From Phragmitibacter flavus (lineage in GTDB: Bacteria > Verrucomicrobiota > Verrucomicrobiia > Verrucomicrobiales > Verrucomicrobiaceae), in NCBI RefSeq assembly GCF_005780165.1, contig NZ_VAUV01000024.1:1-62446 (forward strand): DNA of 62,446 nucleotides. The letters run 5' to 3'. Numbering within the stretch: position 1 is the first letter of the stretch; each line of letters opens with the position of its first letter. This document shows positions 43,156 to 52,459 of this stretch, one piece after another. The notes beneath the pieces were generated by a model. That model saw nothing but the letters and a program-made list of their open reading frames with translations. It did not search any database and had not been told where the DNA came from. The position numbers and the translations under genes are program-made.

Positions 43156-43596
43156 ATGAAATGGCAGGTGATCACGGTAGGCAAACCAGCTTTGACTTGG
43201 GCGAAGGCGGGTTTGGAGGACTATGCGCGTCGGCTGACACGCATGGCGCAGGTGGAGATGGTGGTTCTGAAGGAGGGAACGCCGGCCCAGGTGGCGCAGC
43301 GGGCGCTGGAGGCGTCGAAAGGTTCGTGGCGGGTGGTGTTGGATGAGAGAGGCAGGGATTTGACCAGTGTGGAGCTGTCGGGCTGGGTGCAGAAACAGGA
43401 AAATGCTTCGTTAAAACGAGTGAGTGTGTTGATTGGTGGAGCGGATGGACATGATGAATCGCTGAGGTCGGAAGCGGACGAATGCTGGCGTTTGTCAAAG
43501 ATGACGTTGCAGCACGAGATGGCGCTGGTTTTGTTTTATGAACAATTGTATCGCGCCTACGGAATGCTTAGGGGTGATCCTTACCATCGAGCATAA
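43156..43596 (+). CDS. rlmH: 23S rRNA (pseudouridine-1915 N3) methyltransferase
   Basis: A 146-residue SPOUT methyltransferase (RlmH, formerly YbeA) that methylates pseudouridine 1915 in helix 69 of 23S rRNA. The SAM-binding knot contains VLIGGADGHDESLR, and the C-terminus has the diagnostic QLYRAYGMLRGDPYHR. Length and ends match the family (about 155). It starts 117 bp from the divergent CPY-module gene and ends before an AT-rich region. A stand-alone housekeeping gene. Confidence 0.97.
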   Translation: MKWQVITVGKPALTWAKAGLEDYARRLTRMAQVEMVVLKEGTPAQVAQRALEASKGSWRVVLDERGRDLTSVELSGWVQKQENASLKRVSVLIGGADGHDESLRSEADECWRLSKMTLQHEMALVLFYEQLYRAYGMLRGDPYHRA

Positions 43597-43640
43597 CCCG
43601 CTGCTTTTTTCCACAATTACTATGATTTTCACATTGCAAA

Positions 43641-43715
43641 GTATGGAAATTACGGAAAGATTATTTTAATAAATTTCAGTCTTCCATACATTTCTAACTT
43701 GAGAATCTTCTCAAG
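43641..43715. promoter_or_regulatory. AT-rich leader with two inverted repeats before the histidine kinase gene
   Basis: The 159-bp gap upstream of the PAS kinase is AT-rich and holds two dyads. GTATGGAA (43641-43648) is inverted as TTCCATAC at 43682-43689, and CTTGAGAA-TC-TTCTCAAG (43698-43715) is a perfect 8-bp palindrome. They are candidates for operators; no regulator can be named. Confidence 0.5.
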
Positions 43716-43755
43716 AAGATTATTCATGGATGAGAAATTTTAACAATTTGCTGTT

Positions 43756-46700
43756 ATGTCTTCACCGTCCCCTTCTTTTTTGAAACAAATTCTCGAAGCA
43801 GGATCGGTGTCTCAAACTCCAGATCGTTCGCAAGAAGTTGCTTCTCCATTTAGCAAACTGGGTGGAGGGAGTGGTGGGGTGGTTTCACCGTTTTCGATTG
43901 TCGGACCGGCGCACGGTGATCTGGCAAAGGGACTGGTGGCTCCCAAGAGGGTGGAATCGGCCATTGAGAGTGTGGGAATGGAACATTTTCGGTTGTTGCT
44001 GGACAATGTGCCGGTGGCGATGGCGATGTTTGATCTGGAGATGCGCTATTTGCTGGCGAACAGTCGTTGGGTGGAGGATTTTAAGCTGGCGGAGGTGGAG
44101 TTGGTGGGGCGCAGTCATTACGAACTGTTTCCGATGCTGCATCCGGGCTGGCGTCATGTGTATGAGAGGGCGTTGCAGGGTCAGGTGGTGAAGTGTGATC
44201 GGGATGCGATGATGCAGAATGGCCGGCCAATGGTGTATCGATGGGAGGTGCGTCCATGGAGAAACGCGGATACGCGCATTGGCGGGATCATGATTTCGTG
44301 TTCGCGATTGCAGGCTCCCTTGCCGGATGAAGCGACGGCTTCGACGACCAATTCAACGCCATCGCTGAATGAAAGTGGAGCCGCCACGGACGGGATGGAA
44401 GCGATGTGGATGGGGAGGTTGCCGATGCTGGCGGTGGATGTGAACGGGAGAATTTTGCGGGCCAGCTGCGGGGCTTCGACCTTTTTGCTGCCGAAGGGTT
44501 TGGAGGAGGGGGTGACGAGTTTTTGGGAGGTGCTGGGCGAGCGCAGCGGGCAGGGGGCTTTGCGGGAGCGGGTCGAGCAAGTGCTGCAATCGGTGCTGGC
44601 GGAGGGACGGGCGCAGGAGGTGATCCGCACTTCGCTTTCGACGGATGAGGAGGCAACGAGCGAGGTGCCGGCGCATTGGTTGTTTACGCCGATGGGTGAG
44701 CCGAAAGAGGGGCAGGCAGCGGTGGCGCTGGTGGTGGGACTTGAGGGGGTGCCGATGTTGCCCCCGGTGCAGGTGCCGCTTTCGCTTTCGATTTCGGCTG
44801 CTGAAGCGCCTTTGATGGAAGCGCGGGGTGAGGCGATGGAGATTCAGCGTCGGCTGGCGGAAGCGGCGGATGCAGAGAAGCTTTCACGGCAGAGGGAGAG
44901 CCGGCTGCGGTCAGTGTTGGATCTGGCGCCTTGTGGTTTGCTGGTGCTGGATGAGAAGGGGCGGCTGATTTTTCAAAATGCACGCTTGCGGCATTTGCTG
45001 GGTCGCGAGGTGATGGAGGGGCAAAGGGTGGATGAGTGGTTGATTTTGGGTTGTCGCGATGCGGTGCACGCCCGGGAGGTGGCGCGGCGCTGGCAGGAAG
45101 ACATCTGGAGGCGTCAACTGGTGCAGGTGCTGACGCTGGTTTCGATGGACGATTTGTTGAAGGACATTGAGATTCGTCCGGTGGCGTTGCCGGGCGGGGG
45201 GATGATGCTGATGTTGCAGGATGTGACGGAGATGCGTCGGGGTGAGGAAATGTTGAGGTCGACCGAGGCGAAGTTCCGCACCTTGGTGCATGAGAATCCG
45301 TTGCCGGTGGTGTTGACGGATCGCAGTGGGGCGGTGTTTGATGCGAACCCGGCGGCAGAAGTGCTGCTCGGGCATCCGCGGGCGGAGTTGCGTCGGATGC
45401 GTCTGAATCAGTGGATGGATGAGGCATCCGTGAAGCGACGGGCGGAGGTGCTGGAGGGGATGAATTTGTGTGATGCGTCTTCGGGCGAATTGGAGGCGTT
45501 GTTGCCGCTCGCGAATGGGTCGGTGGCGAAGGTGGCGATGCGGGTGGCACTGGTGATGGATGTGGAGCGTCGTGCGTTGTTTACGGTGCACTTCATGCAG
45601 GAATTGGAGTCGAAGTCGAAGGCGAAGACTGAGACGGAAGAGAAGGCGGAGGCGCAGGTTCAAGCTGAGCCACAAGTTCGAATTCCTGTTGAGAAGGCGG
45701 CTGCGGAATTTCGTCACCCGCTGATGCTGGTGGATCGATTTCAGGAGATGGAGGATGAGGAAGAAGAGTCGCTGGAGTCGGAGCAGGTGGAGTTGTTGTC
45801 GACCGATGCGCATGGTCGCGTGGCCTCTTGGACGGAGGAGGCGACTGAGATTTTTGGGTTTGCGAAGGAAGAGATTCTCGGTCGTGGTTTGCATTTGTTG
45901 TTCCGTCCCTCGGACGCGACGGGGTTTTGTCAGGATCTGGCGAAGCACCATGCGCTGGCGTTTGGCGGCAAGGTGGTCGAGTGGACTTTTTATCACAAGG
46001 TTCACGGCCGAAGTGTTGGCTCATTTGTTCTGAATGCAGTGGGAGATTCGCCGCTGGCGGTGCAGTTGAAATTGAAGCAGAAGCAGAAAGTGGCTGCGAC
46101 CGTTGGGGTGGATGCGGAAGAAGTGGATGTCGATCTGGATCACGCGATGGAGCAGCAGCGGGTGGTGATTGGGGAGACGCATCAGCGGGTGAAGGATCAA
46201 TTGCAGATCATCAACTCGATGCTGAATCTGCAGTTGAACACGTTGCGCAACGAAGAAGCACGACATGCGTTGCGTTCGAGTCAGAATCGCATCGGCTCGA
46301 TTGCGGCGTTGCATCATCATTTGTCGCGGATGGCGGCGGGCGAGGAGATGAATTTCAAGGCGTTTGTGGCGGGGTTGATTGAGCGGTTGCGTGAGTGTTT
46401 TGATGTGCCTGCGGGGCGGGTGCATGTGGAGATCGATTTGTCGAAGAAGCAGGTGCCGGAGAAGTGGTTGCTGCCCTTGTCACTGGCGTTGAATGAGATG
46501 GTTTCCAACGTGTTCAAGCATGCGTTTCCCGGGGATCGGATCGGCGTGGTGGAAGTGGCATTGCATTGGAATGGGGAGATGGGGGCGCTTTCGGTGGTGG
46601 ACGACGGCATTGGATTCGCGGCGGATTTTGATGATCATCACCATGAAGGCATGGGTCTGAAAATTTTACGGGTTTTTGCGGGTCAGTTGGGTGGGGAGAT

Positions 46701-46767
46701 CAAGATGAACCATGGCGCGAATGGCGGGGCTGAGGTGGTTTTGCAGTTTCCGGTGAAGCGGGCTTAA
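43756..46767 (+). CDS. Multi-PAS sensor histidine kinase, HisKA_2 type
   Basis: A 1003-residue kinase without membrane helices, so a cytosolic sensor. PAS or PAS-like domains begin near 75, 214, 383, 507 and 678. The HisKA_2 dimerisation segment starts near 806 with ETHQRVKDQLQIINSMLNLQ, and His809 is the expected phosphate acceptor. The HATPase domain has LALNEMVSNVFKHAF near 910 (N box) and VDDGIGF near 950. HisKA_2 kinases often act with PAS light, redox or ligand sensing. It is followed 81 bp later by a hybrid kinase on the same strand, and may feed into it. Confidence 0.92.
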   Translation: MSSPSPSFLKQILEAGSVSQTPDRSQEVASPFSKLGGGSGGVVSPFSIVGPAHGDLAKGLVAPKRVESAIESVGMEHFRLLLDNVPVAMAMFDLEMRYLLANSRWVEDFKLAEVELVGRSHYELFPMLHPGWRHVYERALQGQVVKCDRDAMMQNGRPMVYRWEVRPWRNADTRIGGIMISCSRLQAPLPDEATASTTNSTPSLNESGAATDGMEAMWMGRLPMLAVDVNGRILRASCGASTFLLPKGLEEGVTSFWEVLGERSGQGALRERVEQVLQSVLAEGRAQEVIRTSLSTDEEATSEVPAHWLFTPMGEPKEGQAAVALVVGLEGVPMLPPVQVPLSLSISAAEAPLMEARGEAMEIQRRLAEAADAEKLSRQRESRLRSVLDLAPCGLLVLDEKGRLIFQNARLRHLLGREVMEGQRVDEWLILGCRDAVHAREVARRWQEDIWRRQLVQVLTLVSMDDLLKDIEIRPVALPGGGMMLMLQDVTEMRRGEEMLRSTEAKFRTLVHENPLPVVLTDRSGAVFDANPAAEVLLGHPRAELRRMRLNQWMDEASVKRRAEVLEGMNLCDASSGELEALLPLANGSVAKVAMRVALVMDVERRALFTVHFMQELESKSKAKTETEEKAEAQVQAEPQVRIPVEKAAAEFRHPLMLVDRFQEMEDEEEESLESEQVELLSTDAHGRVASWTEEATEIFGFAKEEILGRGLHLLFRPSDATGFCQDLAKHHALAFGGKVVEWTFYHKVHGRSVGSFVLNAVGDSPLAVQLKLKQKQKVAATVGVDAEEVDVDLDHAMEQQRVVIGETHQRVKDQLQIINSMLNLQLNTLRNEEARHALRSSQNRIGSIAALHHHLSRMAAGEEMNFKAFVAGLIERLRECFDVPAGRVHVEIDLSKKQVPEKWLLPLSLALNEMVSNVFKHAFPGDRIGVVEVALHWNGEMGALSVVDDGIGFAADFDDHHHEGMGLKILRVFAGQLGGEIKMNHGANGGAEVVLQFPVKRA

Positions 46768-46848
46768 CCAAGGTCTCAACGGGGGAAGAAGACGATTTTC
46801 TGCTTGCGTGAGTCTTGGGAACTCAACGATAGTCCGGCTGTGGAAAAT

Positions 46849-49170
46849 ATGGATACCCCTGATAAACTTAGTGTGTTGATGGTTGACTGTGGGGCGGGGG
46901 TTCGATCGCTGGCGGGTGAGGCTTTGATTGAGGCGGGGTTTGAATTGGTGGGGGCGGAGTCAGAGAGACTCGGGTTACAGGATGCACTGGATCTGGCGGG
47001 GCGGCGTGAGGTGGATGTGGTGGTGATGGGGAGTGAGGAGAAAGATGTGCAGCGGATCCTGACAGTGGCGCGTCAGTTGTTGTTGGAGGGCGGTCCGGTG
47101 GCGGTGGTGCACTTGATGAGTGCGGATGAAGTGGAGCGGATTTCGGAGGTTTTAGGGAACGATTTAGGGGAGTGTGTGCTGGTGCCGTTCAGCAAGGAAC
47201 AACTGGCGGTTTCGGTGCAGGCGGCGGTCGCGCGGCGCTTGCGTGTGATGGAGGCAAAATTGCCGGAGCTGGGAGTGATGGAAGTGCTGGATGGACTGGA
47301 CGAAGGTCTTTTGGTGGCGGATTTTGCGGGGCGGGTGAAGTGGGTAAATCGAGCAGCGACGCTGATGCTGGGGATGGAGGGCAACGAATTGTTGGGGCGC
47401 GATCTGAGTTCGGTTTATCAGGTGAATTTGCCGGATGGTGGCGAGGTGAAGTCCTTTTCAGCGGCGACGGGAGTGCCGAGGTTGCTGAGTTTGAAAAACA
47501 AGCTGGGGGAGGTGGGATTGATTGAGGATCGTTGCTCGGTGCTGCATGATGCGATGGGTGAGGTGCAGGGGGTGGCGATTTTATTCCGGCGTTTGTCGAA
47601 GGTTGAGGCGGCGGCGAAGGAAAGGGATTCGAATTTGGTGGACAGCGTGACCGATCCGTTGCTGGCGGTGGATGCGGAGTGGAAGATTGTTTTTGCCAAC
47701 GGGGCGGCGGCGAGATGGCTGGGTGCGGTGGGAGAAAATTTGCGGGGGCGATGGTGGTGGGAGCTGTTGCCGGAGTCGGCGCGGGAAATGCATGAGGCGG
47801 CTTTTGTAAAGGCGTGGGAGCGACGCGAAGCGCTGGGGGCGGAGATTTTTATGGAGGGCAGCGGGGCGTGGTATGAGGTGAGATCGTATCCGCATGGCGA
47901 CGGGCGCCTGATGTGGATGAAGGACATCACGACGCGCAAGCTGGAATGGGAGCGCGGCAACCGGTTGGACCGGCTGGAGTCGTTGGGATTGCTGGCGCGT
48001 GGGTTTGCGCACGACTTCAACAATCTACTGACGGTGTTGCTGGGCAATCTGTCTTTGGCCGAACACCGGCTGGGGGCGGGTGGACCGGTGATGGAGATTC
48101 AGTCGGCACGGCAGGCGACGCTTTTGGCGCAGGGTTTGGTGCAGCAGTTGTTGACGTTTGCTCGAGGGGGAGCGCCGGTGAAGCGGGCCATTGCGCTGGC
48201 GGATCTGGTGAAGCATTTTTTTGAGCAGCATCCGAAGGTGGTGGGGATTGAGTATGGGATCGAGGTGCAGGAAGGACTGCCGTCGATGGCGTTGGATCCG
48301 AATCAGATTCGGCGTTTGTTGGGGAACCTGGTGCGCAATGCCGAGCAGGCGACGTCGAGGGGTGGTCGGATTGTGGTGAAGTGTGAGGCAGCGGATCCGA
48401 GCAGCATGTTTGGACATGATGTGTTGAAGGATGCGCCGGAGTCGCTGGCGGGAATGGTGCTGGAGGTGGAGGACAATGGGGAAGGGATTGAGGCGCAGAA
48501 TTTGCCGCACATTTTTGAGCCGTATTTCACGACGCGGAAGAAGCAAAACGCGACGGGTTTGGGGTTGACGGTTTGTGAATCCATTGCCCGGGCGCATGGG
48601 GGAACGATCAATGTTTATGCGGTGAAACCGCGAGGCACAAGGGTGCGGTTTTTTCTGCCGGTGGAAGAGGATGCGGCTGGGAATGATGGGGAGCCGGAAA
48701 TGCTGGAGATGAAAGGACCAGGACCGGGCAGGACGCCGAGAATTCTGGTGCTGGAAGATGATCACCTGGTGCGGGCATTGATCTGCCGTGGATTACAGAG
48801 TCAGGGGTATGAGGTGACGGAGACGGTGGATGGATTGGAGACGGTGCGGCTTTATGAGCAGTCGATGAAGGAAGGGCGCGCTTTTGATGTGGTGATTCTG
48901 GATTTGAGCATTCCGAATGGGATGGGCGGAGTGCGCACGATGGAGAAGTTGCGGGCCTTGGATCCGCAGGTGTTGGCTTTGGTCAGTAGCGGGTATTCGG
49001 ATGATCCGGCGATGGCGCAGCCTTCAGCGTATGGTTTTGCGGCGGTGCTGCCGAAGCCGTATGAACCGTTGGAGTTGATCCATGTGGTTCAGCGGTTGCT
49101 GGATGAGCGGATGAAGAGTGGGAGGGGAGGAGAGGTCAATCACCATTCATTCATCATTTTGATTTTCTAG
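46849..49170 (+). CDS. Hybrid histidine kinase with degenerate N-terminal receiver and C-terminal receiver
   Basis: A protein of 773 residues. The N-terminal 6-120 look like a receiver fold, but where the phosphorylatable Asp should end strand 3 it reads DVVVMGSEEK, so it is a pseudo-receiver. PAS domains begin near 140 and 260. The HisKA box is GFAHDFNNLLTVLLGN with His388. The ATPase domain has VEDNGEGIEAQNLPHIFEPY and GLGLTVCES, and the C-terminal receiver (about 640-765) is intact with Asp685 in VVILDLSIPNG and a Lys in VLPKPYEP. The ATG at 46849 is used rather than an upstream TTG. Output is by phosphotransfer, with no DNA-binding domain. Confidence 0.92.
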   Translation: MDTPDKLSVLMVDCGAGVRSLAGEALIEAGFELVGAESERLGLQDALDLAGRREVDVVVMGSEEKDVQRILTVARQLLLEGGPVAVVHLMSADEVERISEVLGNDLGECVLVPFSKEQLAVSVQAAVARRLRVMEAKLPELGVMEVLDGLDEGLLVADFAGRVKWVNRAATLMLGMEGNELLGRDLSSVYQVNLPDGGEVKSFSAATGVPRLLSLKNKLGEVGLIEDRCSVLHDAMGEVQGVAILFRRLSKVEAAAKERDSNLVDSVTDPLLAVDAEWKIVFANGAAARWLGAVGENLRGRWWWELLPESAREMHEAAFVKAWERREALGAEIFMEGSGAWYEVRSYPHGDGRLMWMKDITTRKLEWERGNRLDRLESLGLLARGFAHDFNNLLTVLLGNLSLAEHRLGAGGPVMEIQSARQATLLAQGLVQQLLTFARGGAPVKRAIALADLVKHFFEQHPKVVGIEYGIEVQEGLPSMALDPNQIRRLLGNLVRNAEQATSRGGRIVVKCEAADPSSMFGHDVLKDAPESLAGMVLEVEDNGEGIEAQNLPHIFEPYFTTRKKQNATGLGLTVCESIARAHGGTINVYAVKPRGTRVRFFLPVEEDAAGNDGEPEMLEMKGPGPGRTPRILVLEDDHLVRALICRGLQSQGYEVTETVDGLETVRLYEQSMKEGRAFDVVILDLSIPNGMGGVRTMEKLRALDPQVLALVSSGYSDDPAMAQPSAYGFAAVLPKPYEPLELIHVVQRLLDERMKSGRGGEVNHHSFIILIF

Positions 49171-49390
49171 AATGAATAGAGAGCCCAACCGCCATCCCGA
49201 TCAGGCCGAGGGGGACACTTATCAATGGCCAGAATAACGGACCACCTGTGTCACCAAAAGCGGCTGCGATGAAAAGCAGCGCCACTGGTAGCAGGCACCC
49301 CCCGGCCCCTCCTCCCAGGATGGCATATACGCAACCCGGCGGTTTTTGCCGCTCGTCATCCTGAAACCGGGTTGGTGGCAATGGCCGCAT
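49154..49390 (-). CDS. Small two-helix membrane protein
   Basis: A 78-residue protein with a polar N-terminus and two hydrophobic segments (about 20-45 and 50-70), ending in SIHSRKSK. No family is recognised. It overlaps the last 17 bp of the converging hybrid kinase gene. The composition fits a real small membrane protein, but coding status is not certain. The stop of the following esterase gene's frame lies beyond it, 19 bp from its start codon. Confidence 0.5.
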   Translation of the reverse strand: MRPLPPTRFQDDERQKPPGCVYAILGGGAGGCLLPVALLFIAAAFGDTGGPLFWPLISVPLGLIGMAVGLSIHSRKSK

Positions 49391-49409
49391 CTAAGGCTAA
49401 GACACTCAA

Positions 49410-50660
49410 TTACTGAGCCCAGTTGAGGTCGAGGGTGAGGTTGTTGACGCCTTCTCTGACTTCGGTGGTGAGTTCGTCGGGACTGTTGGGGGAGATTTTG
49501 GTGGTTTCAGCGATGCCGGCGGGGGCTTGTTGGGTGCTGAGATTGGCGTCAGCGGCGGAGAACATGATTTTTAGATGATGTTTGCCGACGGGAATCTGGT
49601 CGCGGTTTTTGGCGCTGAATTCGCCGTTGCGGATGCGGGCGGTGATGAGGGGGAGGAGGTTGTCCTCAGGAACAAAGGTGATGCTGCCCCAGGTGATGGG
49701 TTTGCCGTTGATGGTGATTTTGCCGCTGACCTCACCGGTGGCGGAGGGACGGAGGAAGCGGTTGTTGCGGAGCCAGTGGGTGAGGTGTCGGCTCCAGGTG
49801 GAGAGGATGGGATCGCCTTGCATGAGGCCGACGCCGTGGACACCGCGCTGGTAGATGTGGAGTTCGGCGGGGATTTTGTTCTGGCGAAGGGCGAGGTAAA
49901 AAGCGACGGCGTTTTCGGCGGGGACGGCGGTGTCTTCATCGGTTTGAAAGATGAAGGTGGGCGGGGTTTCGGCGGTGACGTTGTGCTGGCTGGAGAGCTT
50001 TTTGGCGAGCTCGTCGTCCGCTTTTTTGTCGGGTCCGAGAAGGTTGTTGCGGCTGCCTTTGTGGGTGTAGGTGTCGGACATGGAGATGACAGGGTAGCCG
50101 AGCACGAGGAAGTCGGGACGGGAGGAGGCGCGTTCGATTTTGTCGGGGGCATCGGGGTTGCCTTTGTCGAAGAGGGTGCCGGCGGTGCTGGCGAGGTGTC
50201 CCCCGGCGCTGAAGCCGGTGATGCCGATGCGGGAGGAGTCGATGTTGTATTCTTCGGCGTGGTCGCGCACCCAGCGGATGGCACGTTTGGCATCGTTGAG
50301 CGGGGTGGGGTGATGGTAGCCGGTGCCGCTGTGACGATAAGTGAGGACAAAGGCGGTGACGCCGATGCTGTTGTAGTATTGGGCGACTTGTTTGCCTTCG
50401 TGGTCGAGGGCGAGTCCTCCATAACCGCCGCCGGGGCAGATGACGACGGCCGCGCCGCTGGAGTTGGTTTCGGGACAGTAGACGTCGAGGGTTGGCTGGT
50501 GTTCGGGGCCGGGTCCCTTGGCATCAGGGGCACCTTCGGGCCAAAGAGGAACAGCGCGTTGATTGACAGGTGCGGGATCTCGAGCGGAAGCAGCGGGTTG
50601 GGCGACGCTGATATTGATGGCTAAGGCAGCGAAGAGGAGGGATGCAGCTAGGGCTTTCAT
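49410..50660 (-). CDS. Exported alpha/beta-hydrolase (BD-FAE/acetylxylan-esterase type)
   Basis: A 416-residue exported esterase. After the signal peptide (about 1-20) the hydrolase has the oxyanion loop VVICPGGGYGGLAL, the nucleophile elbow GITGFSAGGHLAS, an Asp in FIFQTDEDTAVP and the catalytic His in QRGVHGVGLMQGDP. From about 320 to the end there is an extra beta-sandwich (VSGKITINGKPITWGSITFVP) like the carboxypeptidase-regulatory domains on verrucomicrobial lipoproteins. Such enzymes remove acetyl or feruloyl groups from plant polysaccharide. The ATG with first base 50660 starts the signal peptide. Confidence 0.9.
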   Translation of the reverse strand: MKALAASLLFAALAINISVAQPAASARDPAPVNQRAVPLWPEGAPDAKGPGPEHQPTLDVYCPETNSSGAAVVICPGGGYGGLALDHEGKQVAQYYNSIGVTAFVLTYRHSGTGYHHPTPLNDAKRAIRWVRDHAEEYNIDSSRIGITGFSAGGHLASTAGTLFDKGNPDAPDKIERASSRPDFLVLGYPVISMSDTYTHKGSRNNLLGPDKKADDELAKKLSSQHNVTAETPPTFIFQTDEDTAVPAENAVAFYLALRQNKIPAELHIYQRGVHGVGLMQGDPILSTWSRHLTHWLRNNRFLRPSATGEVSGKITINGKPITWGSITFVPEDNLLPLITARIRNGEFSAKNRDQIPVGKHHLKIMFSAADANLSTQQAPAGIAETTKISPNSPDELTTEVREGVNNLTLDLNWAQ

Positions 50661-50700
50661 CAGAGGAAAAGATGGAAAGGAAGGAGGGATGGATAAAAAA

Positions 50701-50726
50701 AGAAAGACCATCGGGATGGTCTTTCT
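50701..50726 (-). terminator. Intrinsic terminator after the OprM-like gene
   Basis: A perfect 11-bp stem, AGAAAGACCAT (50701-50711) with ATGGTCTTTCT (50716-50726), has a CGGG loop. On the minus-strand transcript a U-run follows (plus strand ATAAAAAAAG just before it), so it ends transcripts arriving from the outer-membrane lipoprotein gene. Confidence 0.85.
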
Positions 50727-50786
50727 ATCTTAATATGGGGCCGCGTTGGTTGCCAGTGCAAACGCGGGTGGATAAAAGGAGACTGA

Positions 50787-50806
50787 AAGGCTCGAGGACG
50801 AGCCTT
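50787..50806. terminator. Second hairpin after the OprM-like gene
   Basis: AAGGCTCG (50787-50794) pairs with CGAGCCTT (50799-50806) around a 4-nt loop. It lies directly downstream of the minus-strand gene ending at 50815. On the plus strand it is followed by a T-run, so it may stop transcription from either side. Confidence 0.65.
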
Positions 50807-50814
50807 CTACTTTT

Positions 50815-52266
50815 TTACTTCTCGGTGCGGCCGTTGGTTTCCCAGCCGCCGCCGAGTGCTTTGTAGATGGCAACGAGGGAGGTGGCGGTGAGGGTTTCGC
50901 TTTCGGCTAGCTGACTTTGGGCGTCGAGCAGTTCGCGCTGGGCGTCCAGGACGGTGAGAAAGTCGGCGACCCCGTTTTGATAACGCTCACGAGCGAGGTC
51001 GGCGGCTTGTTGGGAGGCATTGGCGGACTCGCGCAGGTAGTTGCGGCGGGCGCGTTGACGCCCATAAGCGACGAGAGCGTTTTCGGTTTCTTCGAGGGCT
51101 CCGAGAACGGTTTGTTCGTATTCAGCGAGACTGCGTTGGGTGCGGGCACTGGAGGCTTTGATCTGTGCCTGAACACGACCGAGGTCGAAGGCGGCCCAAC
51201 GGATGCTGGGACCGAAGGAGGTGGCATCGGCTCCAGAGCGACCCAGGCCACTGAAGCTTTCAGCTTGAAGGGCGGCGGTGCCGTTGAAGGTGACACTCGG
51301 GAAGAGGTCGGCGGTGGCAACTCCGACACGCTGGGTGGCGGCCTCGAGTTGTTTTTCGACCGCGTAAACATCGGGACGACGGCGGAGAAGGTCAGCAGGA
51401 TTGCCGATGCGCACCAGGCTCGGCAGGGCGGGCATGGGGCGGGACTTGATGAGTTCGCTTTTCAAAGCCGATGGCTGGGCGCCGACGAGGACGCTGAGGC
51501 GATGGATGTCCTGATGGATGGCGCTTTCGATGAGGGGAATGGCGGCCAGGGTGGAGTTCAGCAGTGCCCGGGAGCGGGAGGTGTCGAGCTCGGTGCCGCG
51601 ACCGCCTTGAAGGAGGCTTTCGGTGAGCTTGAGGGTTTCGCCCTGGTTGTTGGCGTTTCGGCGGGCGACGGCGAGTTGATTCTGCAATCCGCGAAGGTCG
51701 AGGTAGGCGGAGGCGACCTCACCGGTGATGGCGACCATGACGGCGTTGCGGGTGGCTTCGGCGCTTTCGACGTCGGCACGGGCAGCCCAGTTGGAACGGC
51801 GGACGCGTCCCCAGAGGTCGAGTTCCCAAGTGGCGTCGAATCCGGCTTCATAAACTTCAGAACCGCGACCGTTGCTGCCCCCCCCGCCGAAGCCGGTGAA
51901 GCGGCCCTGGCTGGTCTGGGTGCTGGAGCGTTGGTTGGTGTAGCTTCCGCCGGAGGTGACGGTGGGGAAGTAGTCGAAACGGACGGAGTTGCGCAGGGCG
52001 CGGGCTTCTTCAATGTTGGCGGCGGCGATGCGCAGGTCGTGGTTGGCGGCAATGGCGCGGTCGATGAGAGAGTTCAGCTTGGCATCGTTGAACTTGCGCC
52101 ACCACAGGGGAACGGCGGCGGCGGTCGAGAAACCGGATTCCTTGGTGCTGAATTTTTCGTCCACCGGAGTTTCCGGTTTGGTGTAGTTGGGGCCGACTGC
52201 GCAGGAGGACAGGGAGGCGAGGACGAGAATGCTGAAGCTGAACAACGCGGTGGGACGGGGAGCCAT
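50815..52266 (-). CDS. Outer-membrane efflux lipoprotein (OprM/NodT family)
   Basis: A 483-residue TolC-type channel of an RND efflux system. A lipoprotein signal ends in LSSC with the lipidated Cys22, and CAVGPNYTKPETPV follows, as in NodT/OprM proteins. Two repeats of the OEP domain (about 60-255 and 270-465) form the coiled-coil barrel; GLGRSGADATSFGPSIRWAA marks the central strand region. The usual membrane-fusion and RND pump genes are not adjacent, so it is an orphan channel here. The start ATG with first base 52266 begins the lipoprotein signal. Two hairpins follow it. Confidence 0.94.
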   Translation of the reverse strand: MAPRPTALFSFSILVLASLSSCAVGPNYTKPETPVDEKFSTKESGFSTAAAVPLWWRKFNDAKLNSLIDRAIAANHDLRIAAANIEEARALRNSVRFDYFPTVTSGGSYTNQRSSTQTSQGRFTGFGGGGSNGRGSEVYEAGFDATWELDLWGRVRRSNWAARADVESAEATRNAVMVAITGEVASAYLDLRGLQNQLAVARRNANNQGETLKLTESLLQGGRGTELDTSRSRALLNSTLAAIPLIESAIHQDIHRLSVLVGAQPSALKSELIKSRPMPALPSLVRIGNPADLLRRRPDVYAVEKQLEAATQRVGVATADLFPSVTFNGTAALQAESFSGLGRSGADATSFGPSIRWAAFDLGRVQAQIKASSARTQRSLAEYEQTVLGALEETENALVAYGRQRARRNYLRESANASQQAADLARERYQNGVADFLTVLDAQRELLDAQSQLAESETLTATSLVAIYKALGGGWETNGRTEK

Positions 52267-52459
52267 GAGACGGGAAGTGAAGGAGAGACTGCTGAAAATG
52301 CAAGTGATTGCTTGCGTCATTGGGGATGCACCATCATTACGTTTCAGCCCGCGCATGGGCTCAAGTTTTTTTGAACGCAAAGCGAGGGCCAACCTGGACG
52401 TGCGGCTTTTGGCGACGCAGGGTTTGAAGCCGAGGACCGATGGAGGGTGGCGACGTGGT

